Assembly: GCA_029891345.1 (NCBI GenBank)
Contig: CM056994.1
Coordinates: 227,408,991-227,472,990, forward strand
Length of the DNA stretch: 64,000 nt
Direction of reading: 5' to 3'
Source of the DNA: Dryococelus australis
Lineage: Eukaryota; Arthropoda; Insecta; Phasmatodea; Phasmatidae
The notes beneath the pieces were generated by a model. The model was given only the letters and a program-made list of their open reading frames with translations. It was not told the origin of the DNA and did no database searches. Each line of letters opens with the position of its first letter. Position 1 is the stretch's first letter. The position numbers were made by a program, and so were the translations under genes. Shown piece by piece: positions 24,701-38,196 of this stretch.

Positions 24701-27700
24701 TCTTCAACATAGTTACATTTTTTTTCAAATGGAAGAATGCTTATTCAAATCAAGATAATAGATCTAGAGGAGTTTAGAATATCAATGATGTTTTCGCAGG
24801 ATTCTAGTTTATCGTGCTATCATGATATGAAGGTGCAGAATGCGTAGTTATCACGCCACCCCCTCTTACGATCGCACGGGACTTCACATGCGGATTTACA
24901 GCAACAGCAGCTAGAACATTATTTTCACCCTCTTCTTTTGTCTCTCGTTTGTTTCTCTCATTTTCGAGATGTAACACTTATCATTTCCGTGATTGTTTAA
25001 AGCGTGAGGGAGTGAAGAGATTAGTGTGGCTCTTGAGAGCCCGACGAGGGTGATTGAGGTGAGTATGGAGCAATGCCAGATTGAGAGGGCGGGGGAAACA
25101 GGAAATCCACAAGAAAATTGGTTAAAGAGATTCGCAAATAATTGTCGAGATGATTTATGTATATTGGGATATCGTTCAGCGTACGCATTACAAGAACGAA
25201 CAGCATTCTCCCTACATTCGCTATAGATCATAAGCATGTCAGCTTTTTCCGCATTAGTAAATACAATCTTCCAGCACGTCCTACGTCTAGATAGTATGAA
25301 ATATCGCAAAGCACTGACAAGGAAGTCCCAATGCAGTCACTGTAAAGTAAACATAATCTAAACACACGTACGAACATCGTAGCCTAGTAAGGAAGCAGTT
25401 AAATGGAGCAGATAACTGTCGGTATTTAAAATTACCGTATTACGATAGCACGTAAAGTACTTGTACTATATTCCTGCACAAAAGACATTGATATTAAAAT
25501 TTCCTCTAGTTTTGTTTTCTTGACGTGAATAAGCACTGTAACATTTAAAAAACATTAACATTAACTCTCTTCAAGAAATATATATTCTAATAAGTATTAA
25601 AATATGTGTTTGGGCTGCAATTATGAGCCCTTGTCTGAACTGCGATTCTGTGAAATCAGTACAACAGTACTTTATATTTACGAAATATTTGCGGTGCAAA
25701 TTTCAGGTGTATCATCTTCTATTTTTTTGAGTAAACAAAATATGAAAAGGAACAAAATATATATATTTTTTCCAGCTAGCAAAATATACGCTTGAGAAAC
25801 AAACTATGGGTTGGTCCAAAAGGAAGATAAGACTGTCAACAAAAAAATTTGTTATATCAACTGTATATATTTGGTTGGTTACTCATTTTACTGCCTTCAT
25901 TCGGAAATACAGCTCGAGAGTTTGTTTTCATTTTTGTGACAATTACGAAAGTAACAGTGTTAGTGAATTTATTGATGTTAAATAATGTTATAAAAGCCCT
26001 GACAAAATCAGTTTAACAGGAATCTAAAAAGTAAAGCTATAAAACTTTAAATATATTTATATGTGCATGTAGTCCAGTCTTTAAACTGTATGCAAAGTGG
26101 ACCAGAATCCATGTGCCAAACTCCAGGAGGTATTTCCCTTTGTAAAATAAGATGGGGTATTCATTGACAACACCATCATGTAGCGAATATTAAGGGACGA
26201 GCGCAGTGTTGAAAATCGAATTTTGAAATGAATAAATGTAAATATTGCAGGAAGTACCTGAGATGGAACAACCAAAATCGGAATGGTGTTCCACGAATCG
26301 CAGATCGTACATCTGTGTAAATTTGGTTGCTCAAATCATCCTCCTTCATTACGTAAGTAGGGGTAGTCACCTTCTTTTCGTAGGGAACTTTGGAACACTA
26401 TGTGGTAAAGAAAACGTCGGTTCCCATTATAACCCACCATGAAAAAATGAAGACGAAAGGCCCTCTTGTCCGAACTCGCTCCGGTGAAACATTTTGGAGA
26501 AAATGCCACTCAGAATGTCGATGGTGCGATGTAAACCTGCGGGTTTAGGCAACCCATCTGTTACTCTCGCCATGCTTGTAATAGTTTATGTAAATGAGGA
26601 CAAGTGTAGGGAACAAGGAACGGAGTGCAGATATATCAGTACATGATACATATGTACATAGTACGTATTTATTAATGGCAGCATTTACAACAACTGTTCA
26701 AAATGCCGTCCCCAACTTCAATACACAAATGGCAACAGCAGATCAACGTTGGCCTGGACCCATGAATAAATGTCTGGTATGATGCGTACGGAACTAAATT
26801 CAGCTATCACACGTGCGACGAGATCTTTCTCAATAGCCACAGGTAGATAAAGCGTCGACATGACCCCATAAAAATAAATCCAGTGGAGTCAGGTTTGGAG
26901 ATCGGACCGGCCAATGGATGGGCCCACCATTCGGCAATCCAGTCGCCTGGAAATGCGACTTCAATATGGCGGCATACGGCCGCAGGAAAACGTGGTGGTG
27001 CCCCCATCATGCTAAAACCACATGGTGTGGCGAATGCAATATGTGCTTCGTCCAGCAAACCTAGCAATACCGCCTGCAAGAACGTCAGGTAGTGGGCTCC
27101 ACTGAGGCGGCCGGGCAGCAAATAAGGCCCCAACAAGTGATCGTTGACAATACTTGGCCCACATGTTGACATTGTAGAGCACTTGGTTGCCCATGGATGT
27201 GGAGGAGATTAGTGTGCGTCCAGACGAGGCTGTTCCTCCTGTTGATGATTTCATCCCTGGTGAAATTGACCTTATCTGTGAAGAGAATAATCAATATGAA
27301 GTTTGGACGTACATTGTTTCCATGAGGTAACCATTCGCAGAATGTAACACGTAGCACGTAATCATGTACGCCAAGAACGTAGACTTTCCTTTGAATGGTG
27401 AGGGATGCATACTCGCAGAATTCGCAGGATCGTTGCAATGGCTAACATCTATACCGCCGTCCACAGCCCGTGAACAAACAGACGGTTCCTGCCGCACACG
27501 GAGAAGCACGCCTTCGTTAAATGCCACCTTTCGCTTTGTCCGTAGTCCCCCATCATTCGGCCTCGTCACTGTTGTTGAGCCTTCATCCCGCAATCTCTAA
27601 TGTAACCGTACATCTGTCGCATGGGAGGGTTGAAGTCACGCTGGGTAGCGCAGCCAGTACAGCTCCACTGCTTACCTTGAATTCATGTTGGCTGTTCCGT

Positions 27701-30700
27701 ACATGAAGCGCATGTCAGCCAACTTCGCTCGCGTAAGAAGTTCCATGCTTCCACAACCAGCTGAGGCACATGCTGACTTGCCAACAGCCTAGGCCACCTC
27801 CACGCAAGCACCGATTACCCCCTCACGTGTTTCTTCCGTCAAATGCGTGGCGCAATTGGTTAGTGTATTGCCTACCTCTGCAGGGCAACAACACACCTTC
27901 GACATTTTGAGGGGAATTACCTCGAAAACGGTTCACGGAGCGAGTTCGGACAAGAGGACGTTTTGTCTTAATTGTGCCACAGGGGCATAGTGGATCTCGA
28001 CGTTTTCTTTACTGCTTAGTTTTCCAAAGTTCCTTGCGAAAAGAGGGCGACTACCCCTACTTACGCAATGAAGGGGGACGATTTAACCAACCAAATAGAC
28101 ACTGATTTTCAATCTGTGACTCGTGAAACACAAATATGATATTGGTTGCTCCATCTCAAGTACTTCCTGCAATAATACATTTATGAATTTCAAAATTCTA
28201 TTTTCAACGCCGCGTATTTTCCACGAGGAATCACCGCCTGGTGTTTGGCACATGAATTCTGGTCCTCGTTGTATATGAAAACATTCTGATTTTATCTGTA
28301 GTCACTTTATTTGAGGTTGCTAAGGCACGGTCCTCGGGCGCCGGTGATTTTTTCGTTCGAATCACGTTTGGGCTTCCATTTCTATTTATATCAACGGAAT
28401 CCCTTTAATGTACGTAGAGCCAAACAAATATTTAGTTGCAGTAACCAAATCTTTTTTTTGGGTAAACAAACACAACAAAATAATTTGGTTTCGACAACAA
28501 AATATTTCATTGCCACTATAAAAACAAATAATTTGGTTACATCAAACAAACTTTGCTTGATTAAGAGAAATACTTTTTTCTCAGTGTGCTTTTCCCATCC
28601 TGCTTAATAATGCTAGCGTAAATTACCCTCACACCAAGCAGTAATTTTGAAGAGTAAGTCAGTGTTAGTTAGTTTGGAAGCATGTAATTTGAAAATTTTA
28701 TGGGATATAATATAATTTTGGAGTATGATTCGACGGTTGCGAGTTTGAGTAACGACACTTTCCTCTGAGAGGTAATGAATTGTCCTGAGAAAGGTTGTGC
28801 ACTGGAGGTTTAAAATGTGAAGTAAATGCTTAATGTTTACTTGCTAGTGCAATGGCGTGGCTGGGTTTTTCAAGAGCTCCCGAGTATTGCTTTTTCTTGG
28901 ACATATCTTCTTCTGGTATGTAAAGGCAGGCAGAGTCCGTGTGTAGAAGGCGACAACACTTGAACAAAACTGCCCCTAGCGGTGCAGCGGCCTAGAGCTG
29001 CGCACGCGAATGAAAGCTGGCGTTCTTGCGTGTGCAGGAGAGAGCTCGGGAACGCGAACTCCAGTGACGTCACACAGGACCCAGCAGTTAACTGGAGACA
29101 GCCATCTGCAGCTGAAGGAGGCAGACTCCTGCCCACAGCTGACGGGGCGCATTCCCTGTCTGCCTGTGGTGGACCCTGAAAGTGAGTTGTGCCACCTTGC
29201 TTCACTTTATTGTGCAGCTGAACAATCCCGACTAACTTCTGCTGCCAAGTTTTTCACAAAAATGTTAATATTAAGACATTTATAAGACTTATAGTCCAAA
29301 GTGATTCCTGAGGACGGAATAAGATTTTTAAGTTAGAGCGGAAACGTGTGATGATTGGGAAATACAAAGTTCTGAAACCACTGCAATTAGTTCCGTTAAA
29401 TATTAATGAAAAGGGTACCCTTTAACTTTTTGTCATTTCGATAATAATGAGTGTTATCCATCAGAAATGCATTCAACCCTCTTATTTAATAAATTAGGCA
29501 CGAATTTCTCTAATGCATGCAAATTTAATGTTGTAGTTGAATGCTACCCTCTTTCTTACATTTATGCATAGTGATTAATATATCACCATTGAAATATATC
29601 TATGTATTGTGTGCCACAAAATGTGATGTAAAATAGTGGTAAAATATACATTATTTACGTTAAATTTTAAAAATCTGGCAGAAGTTTGCCGGTGATCGCG
29701 TGTCGTTATTTAAATAAATTTTATCCAGACACTCGATGTTTCACGTAACATTTGCTAGAATATTTTCTTAAAACTGAAGTTTCAATTCAATTTTGATGTT
29801 TTAATACCCTTTAGATTGAAGGTCGTAATGTGTTTTACAAAGTTTTCGCAAGATACCTGAAACTGTATTTTTTCTGTTACTAAGACAGTGTCTTGTTGTA
29901 TGAGGTACATATTTTGAGAACTTACAGCCTAAACATTGAACAAATAGCCACTAACGACTATCAGAAATGTTTTGTCGTAGCTAACGTATTATTGATGACT
30001 GTTTCTAAAAGAAAGATTTCTAGAATACTCTAGCAACAGACAACTATTAAGGAAACTTTTACAAACATTCTGTTTTAATAATCGTTATTCATTTCAGCAT
30101 GATATCTTGCGGCCTACTAAATTATACAAATTTTCGGTGCAAGCTGCATCGATTTAATAAAATATTTTCACACGAAGTTTAAGGAAGCTGTCTGTTTCTA
30201 AATGTAAGATGTAAAATAAAAACACAATTCCAGTGTCTTTTTAGCATTATTGCATTATGTCCTGCACGATCGTAACTTGCTAGAATAGAATATATAGTTA
30301 TTGAGTAAATTCACGACCATATATACTTATATTTATAAATGTTAAACTATTGTGAGCGTTAGATTTTTACTGCGTGCTAGCACGTGATAAGAAGAATTAA
30401 AGTATCGAAAATCGCAGTAAAATATGTCATAAAACATCTGTCAACATTTAATCTGTTGGCTTCTACATAAATTGCAGCCGGAAATTTGCTGATACTCAAA
30501 TTGAAATCATTTTTAGTAAAAGGCGGAATGGTAAAGCCCGTATCACAGCTCATAAATGAGGCAAGAAATGTTACGCAAAGCAAAACTAATACTCATACAG
30601 CTAAACCGTTCTCGCCAGGAGTGATTACTGAAGCGTAGCGTGCGGGGCGCTAGCGTTGATGTGTATCGTACTGTGCACACTATTACCTGTGTCGTTTATG

Positions 30701-33700
30701 AAACATGAGCGCGCGACTACTGATTGTTACTTTGCAACGGTGGCTTCTTGACCCCCTCGTCTTGCTTCCGGAAGTTTATTGGGGAGGTATGGTGGTTCAC
30801 AAACTAGATTAAACATTTTCTTAAAACTGAAAACATTACACATAGTCGTGACTTACCCTGGATTAGACCAGAAACCCTCAAATCCTCCCATCATTGTTGG
30901 CATTGGGGCCGCGGTGGTTAGCCTGCTCGTATCCAACCAAGGCAAACCGAGTTTAATTCCTAGCCGTGATTCCCCCCCCCCCCCCCCGCAAATATTTCAT
31001 TCCGTCGCTGCTCCACCTTCACAGGTGCCACAAATATGTTACATTATGGCATACCTGTTTATTTGTATCTTAGCAAACAACTCACCAATCCGGTGTAAAT
31101 TTAAACAAATCAAATATGCGTTGATGCATAGGATCACAATATACAATAACATTACACTATTTTCCTTTTATTCCATTTTAATTTTGATTTCTTTCAATAA
31201 TATTGAACTTGACAAAGAATTGCAATGATGCTTATAAAACTTCACAAAAAGTAACAGTATTCAACAGACGCACTTGGCCCTTCAATTAAAAAATCAATTA
31301 AAAATGTTTACTGTTCACACCTTTTTAATATTGCCACATAAATTAAATGTGCCAACATGGCACGTAATATTTAATCCTTTAAGTATAAGTCACTGACATA
31401 AGAAATTACTTGTCACACATATTAGCTATAACTGCTGAAATTAATTAAACATCAACAAGCAAAATTATTACGTATCAGCTCAGCTGGTTGGACCATTTGA
31501 CTGAATTGCACAAAAGTTTACTAAACTTGAGAGAATACACTGAGACTGGTAATTGAATGTCAAAGTAAAACATATAACCTTGAAAACACGTCAGTTAAAA
31601 GCTCAACGAGTAGACGGTCTCTCGTTTTATTAACAAACATTCTTGTTCTAATTAAACGTCACAGTATTCTAGCTCCAAAACCCAATTAATAATGCTAAAA
31701 GGGTGAAAAACTGGAACACACAATAAAAATCGTGCGCAAGTAATTAAACTACGTGCTCAAGTACGGTATCAGCTATAACTGACCAACAAGCACCATTTAG
31801 TTATTTTCAAACTTAATTATATCGATCCAAAACACCACTGTGCCTAGCACGCACAACATTTAAGTTACGCACAATTCGTACAGCCGTGAAGCGGCACCGA
31901 AAAGCTCGATAAGGCGCTTCACAGTAAAAACACATTAAAAAAAATACATTTAAAACCCTAATAAAGTAATTACCCAACAGAGAGGCAGCCGATTCAATAG
32001 CAGCCCCTTACAGACCTTTGTCTATAAAAACCTTGAAACACGCAATTAATGAAAACAAACTGCGGTGAGCTGTAGATGCGAAACTAAAGCCATTCAGGCT
32101 GGGCATGAATAAATGGGGCGGCAATTCCAAGCTAAAGTAGGCCACACTGGCAATCCAAAAAACACACACGTAGCTACAATGAAACACGCTTTAGAATAAT
32201 CCAAAATGAGCTTCCAGAAGGACTAAGAATAATAAATAATTACTGCACGTCCAAACTACCCCTACTACACGACCAAAAACTAACACGAGAACTAAGTGCC
32301 CTTCGAAAGATATGTATAAAAAAGAAGGCCATAGCTCACCACGACTGTTCCACCCTCTCTCCGGCGTACAAAACTAATTCAAATAATTAGTAACGTATTC
32401 AGTATTACATTAATTCGCAGACTTAAATTGCCGTGCGCTGTGCCGGACAATCAGATGATTTCACAGCTCATGTAGGTAAATGCTGCTTGAAGTCGGAAGA
32501 CGAAGGCGGCGACACACAACGTGTCGTGAAGAAAGCCAGTAGGAGAGTGCCGTATTAAATATGGTAACTTCAGACGGTTAAAGACGTGACGTAATAAAAC
32601 GATAATTGATTAAGAGGTAGGGAGCAGAAAGGAGAAAGGAGGAAATGCCGAGGCGTCCATAGAGGACGGCGAGTGGCGCTAGTGTTCTGTTTTTGTTATA
32701 CCAACTACTGCAGCGGTGGCAACGCCGCGACGTTACACACACTTGTAATATATAAGCAATGTCAAAGAATGAATCTGTCACTTTACGTCTTTACCGATCA
32801 TATGTGTGCGACCCGAAGATCAGTCGATGTAATTATGCAAGCAGAGATGCCTATTTGACCAAGTTCCGTATCAATTAAGGGCTCAGCAGGTGTGACTTGA
32901 TGAACACAAATATGTGGTTCACACTCTGAAATTCCGCTTGGGTCAGTAATACTTGACCTTGATAATAGCCTACCTTACTGCGGCCTCGAGTTTGACACGT
33001 ATGCCCTATTGTAAATTATTACGGAATTTCTCCATCATTTTCGTTTTCCTTATATACCTCCACTTTTTCTTGAACATTTCCCAAAACATGTGTGTTTCTC
33101 TTAAACATGACCAGATATTGCAAAAACTCCGAATCTCCATATTTCAAACGATCAGAAGAGTTAATTTCTAACAATTAAAAAAAATTATTTCATCTACAAT
33201 GGTGTGTCTTCTAAAGACATTTCTAAGAAATATAATTTTAGTATACAAAATTTCGTTGAAATTTCTTAAATGGTATGGTAGATATACCATATAAAGCTGA
33301 AATATTTGCATGGCCACCATTTCGAAAAATTTACCTAATCAAGTTAAATCTCAAAATTTTTTTGGCATATAAAATTTTTAAGTACCTGCCAAATAGGATG
33401 ACAATACGTTTAATAGTGTTTGATATATAATGTAAAATATTTATTTCTTCATATGATCCTATTTTACAAAATATGGCACTAACAACAATATATATTTCAA
33501 AATTTAATGCTTACTTGATGCTCTGCCAGCTTACAAAATTTGGTTTAATTCGGGGGGGGGGGGGGGGGGTTATTATCTCACTGTGCAGGTGCAGGTCTAG
33601 ACTTTCTATTCAAGGATGGGAAGGGGGCTCTTTCTCATCATAACTGTTTGGAAACAATGTTTATAAAGTAAAATCGATATATTAAACAGTTGTGATAGCA

Positions 33701-36700
33701 TTTCATTTCAGTTTTAATACATTCATAGAACAGTTTGATGTAAAATGTTACGGATTTAGTTTTGATTATCGTGTGCCCTGTGAACCCGGTCCTCTTTTGG
33801 AGTTGCCACTGGTTATATATGCTGTGAATTTGTGACGACGTGTACAACTGCTTCACTTCCATACTTCTAGCTCCTGTTGTAACCGTTTGTAATGATACTG
33901 CGATTTTTTTTAAGGTAAGTTTGTGGTCGTTTGTAATTATGGTGTGTTGCTGTTCCCAGAACGATTATATCTGTTGTGTTGACTATTCAAAATTAAGCTA
34001 AATGATTGATTCCAGCGTTAGCTGGTGATGAGTGTAGTGGCTGTTCGTAACCATACAGTGTTAAAACAGTTAGCAGGCTGTTGTAATGTGCCGTGGTTGT
34101 CCGTTGCGATGCAGTGCTGTTGTTCCCAGGCTGGTGGTACATGTTGTGGTTGTTCGCGGTGACGCTGTGCTTCGTGTACAACTGCTGGGTCATCCCGCTG
34201 CGTTGCACGTTCCCCTACCAGACACCTGGCAACACCGCTGCGTGGTTCGCCCTCGACTACTCGGCAGACTTCGTCTACCTGCTCGATGTGACTCTGGTCA
34301 AGCCCAAGTTGTCCTTCCTGGACGACGGCTTCTGGGTTCAAGACCCTGCTCTCACTCGCAAGAACTACGTCAACAAATTCCAGTTCAAGGTGCATCCACG
34401 TTACCTTCGCTCTGTACATTCATGTAGGCAAAGGAAATATTTATAAATAAAAAATTTGAGATGGTCTAAGTTAGTTCTTGTCTATGCTCTTTCTTGGAAC
34501 ATTAGTTTATACAGAAGAATAAATTTATGCATACGCAAATATAAATATTCTGTAATTCTCCGTAAAAATTTAGAAAAATATGGCACAACTCGACATATGT
34601 TCCACTGATGCCACTTCATCATTTAACCGCAGAAGTCTTCTAGGCGTATCAGCAACGAAAATATTCGAAGTCGGCCGTGTTTCATTCTTCAGTCTGGTCT
34701 CCCGGTTGTGTAGTTGTACGATTGCACTTACATACATTATATATGGCTCTGCTTGTTACCAACTAACATTAGAGACACAGCTGGAACTGGGAGTTATAAA
34801 CGCGTGCATTATATACATGTCACCTTAATGTCACTGTGGTTCTGTAAAGGTTCCCCTCACGCCGCTTGTCAATTACCCCTTCTTACTTTTATTTTATATT
34901 TCCATTTAATTCTATGATATCATTTGTTTACATTAATTTTACCACAGGCTACACAGCCTCGTAAGAAAATGTTCTAGTTTCAATTACGGCACCGAACCAA
35001 ACTCGTCGGAATTCATTTTAATGTTCTTCTTGCAGTATGATGATACAGTTTTTGTTGTATCTCCGTGGACCCTGCACACACAATGATAATTAAAGTCTTG
35101 CTACGCGAGTTTTCCGTAAATTATTAGAAATAATAGTGTGTGTTCCACCATAATCGCCAAGAAACATTTTTCACTCTAATTTGTTTGATTTTCACTCAAA
35201 ACAGAATGGCGAGCATGTGACAGCACAAAATACACAATATTCATTCGACCTTAAAAATTAAGCTGTACCTTGTAACCATCCTGAAATGAACTCGTACACA
35301 CATGCTAAGCTGCCGTCTTTTCAGCAAGTGACACTATAGTTTCCTGCGTTCTGACTCACGTCAGCCGCCATCTGAGAACATCTCAAAGCCTACCTTACCC
35401 TAAAAAAAACATGAATGCTATACATTTTTGTCCTCCCATCAGGAACTTAATTTTTTGATAGAAACCTATAATTGATTTTCATACAGTACATGGGGACAAA
35501 ATTTTGTTTTAATAATTCATTTCACCACTTTCGTTGTGCCCTAATAAATAATTCGTTTTTTCCTTAAGCATTTGAAGTTTAGCTCTACGGTTCGTCTCGT
35601 TACGGGAAAGTTGATTTCATGCTATGTGCGTGGCAGTGTAGTGATCATAGAGTAAAGATGAGCTAGACTGATTCTTTGTCTTATGCACATGCACCCAACA
35701 CAGACCCATCCCAAACCAGCACAACTGTTGAAGTCACATGGTCAACAATGTTGATCACGTTTATTTGTATCTTTGTTTTCTAAGGACGAGTACTTTTATG
35801 TGAATCAAACAATTTTTCTTATTTAAATTTAATAAAACGTTATTAGAAATTAGTAAGAGGAAGAATAAAGGCATCTCAAAAACTTTGTTTATTGAACAGT
35901 AACATTAAATCCTATCCACGCCGTTTTAGATGGTCGTGTTGGTTGATAAGCAACCCAACGTTGGGACGCGGGGACTGGTTCTGAGAGATTACTCTACCGC
36001 ATACTCACTCTATGGCAGCGACTCTCTCTCTCTCTCTATCTCTCTCTGTCTCTCTCTCTCTCTCCTGCTACCGGACTCTAGGCTGACAGGAGGGATGGGC
36101 ATGTCCGCAGCGTCTGGCTCCGCCTCTGAACCGAGCTTCCGCAGTGTCGCGCTTCTCTTGCTGTTGCCACGAAAGGCATTTCTCAATTTTACTACACATT
36201 AAAAGACGAGAAGATATGCATACTTGTGTGTATTTTGGAATAAATAACAATATATTCAACCATATTGTGTCATACCTACTCCGGATTATGTGGCCGTTTC
36301 CCACTTCCAGTTCATAGGCCAAAATTTGAAATTGTCTTCATATCGCCTTAGTTACACATAGTATGTCTGTGCTTTATTTGATATATTTTTGAACATCAAG
36401 AAATGTATTTATGTTCTCAAGTTTGAATTCAACACAAATTTTATATATTGCCTGTTCATGGTAAACTAAGCACTTTTGAAAGCCATGTTTGAGATCTACT
36501 TACATGCACATTGTGTATACTTCCGCCATATAAACTCAACACTGCAATGTGCCTGATTACTTTATTCGTCCGTCGGCTAAGTGAAACTTTGGAATTATTA
36601 TAAATGTAAATGTTTTAAAAAATGTTCTCATTCTTACACCTATATGCATTAAAACGATGGGAAGCGAAGGAAATAAATCCATTATTCACGAATTTTTATC

Positions 36701-38165
36701 TAACACTTTTAATTTAATGTTAAGTTTATGGAACTATCTTTGCTCCGTAGTTACTAACTTTACTGGGCGCAAGACAGTGAGTGTGCACGTTTAAATACAA
36801 GCAGGAAGACACAGTGACATTATTCAGAGGCTGACTTCAAAAGTGCAGTTGATCGCGAACAGCCTGTAGCCTGATGCGTTCCATTTAACCCCAATTTCAG
36901 TAGTCACATATATCCTTATTGAAATATTACAGCCCGTGCATTAATGACGTGCATGGATAAACTAACTTATTTTGTAGACTCGGCGCGTGTTTCCATGAAT
37001 TTTAAATTATTAATAAATTTACATTTGTGTGCTTCGAGTAAATAGTAATTTTCGTCGATTCAGCTGACGCCAGAGTCTCTGTCATTGATTTGAAGGATTG
37101 CATGTTTCGATTATGCATTTATTAATAGGCCTATACTTTTTACTGTTGTATTTTTTATGTTATAAATAACCTAAACGTGGTGGAGTTAAGTTGTTCAGGA
37201 TTCGTGATTTCCTTTCCTTTCGATGTTCACAGAGAAAAACTATTTAGTGTCAGTATTACCACAATTACGTATTTCGTGTTGACTTCCGTGTCTGCGGGAG
37301 CAATCAGTAAAACCAACTGTAAGACAGTAATAAAATCGAGCCATTAGGAAACACGTAGTTTCACGGTTACTTCACACTTCTGAAGCCCGACTTAAGTTCT
37401 TCTTCCAGCATATTCCTCCGCCTCGTGTAAACTAAGCTTAACTAAGTCTAGAAAATTACACTAAAGGACCATGCACCGAATTAGTGAGCACTCAGTGATA
37501 ATGATATTTTGCATGAGAACTATTTCTTTCTAGGTGCTACCAACACACAGATTTCTCACTGTTTTTATTCATATTGATCATAAATGAATTGTTATAGTTT
37601 ATAATATTAAAATGCAGGTAAAACTTCAGTTTAACGAAAAATAAGATATTTCATTTCAACAGATATATAAAACGCTTGTAATACATTACATATTTAGGAA
37701 ACATGGGGTGATTTTTCAAAGATTTGATTCAAAAAGTGTGAAGAAACAGCGAATTGACTATAGCAGACTGAGTGCACCCAGCAAGATGCCGGTTGGTACC
37801 ATGGAGCTCACCGTAATAGTACATCCCAATATAAGTGTAGTAGCGAAGGAGTGACAGTTGTAAATTAGCTTCACGTGATAGCGATGCAACACTTTGGGAC
37901 TGACTTGTAACTGCTGTCTTTCTACTGGCAACACCTGAACTACTCATCCTATTAATCGAGAATAGGATCAATAATTCTACTATGCGCTTCCCCACTACCT
38001 GCGAGCAATCTCCAAGTAACACTATAGATTACAAAAATCCATTTCTGTTGATTGGTGGTTCACCTCTAATAGCATTTTCAATTGCATTATGTCTTCCTAT
38101 TCTCATATAATAGCGGAATAATGCAGGTCAAATTAAAACCAGGCATATTAAATTGTTCTTTCGCT

Positions 38166-38196
<31 letters not shown>

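Larger units (their letters stand above)
24566..25740. mobile_element. Long-inverted-repeat DNA transposon remnant (element L1)
   Basis: The left arm (about 24566-24830) and right arm (about 25428-25740) are reverse complements over roughly 270-310 bases with many substitutions. Shared blocks include GTTCAGACAAGGGCTCAT, ATACTTATTAGAATRTRTATTTCTT and CTAGAGGA. Between them lie a DUF4817-type transposase fragment (minus) and an inserted SINE fragment. The element is an internally deleted copy; its exact ends and target duplication were not determined. Confidence 0.7.

Noticed and set aside
28353-28365. tRNA or SINE at a B-box-like word
   Set aside because: Only the B box is convincing; no A box at the right distance and no shared body.
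35930-36202. 90-codon plus-strand frame
   Set aside because: It passes through a TC microsatellite (Ser-Leu repeats) and has no recognisable domain.
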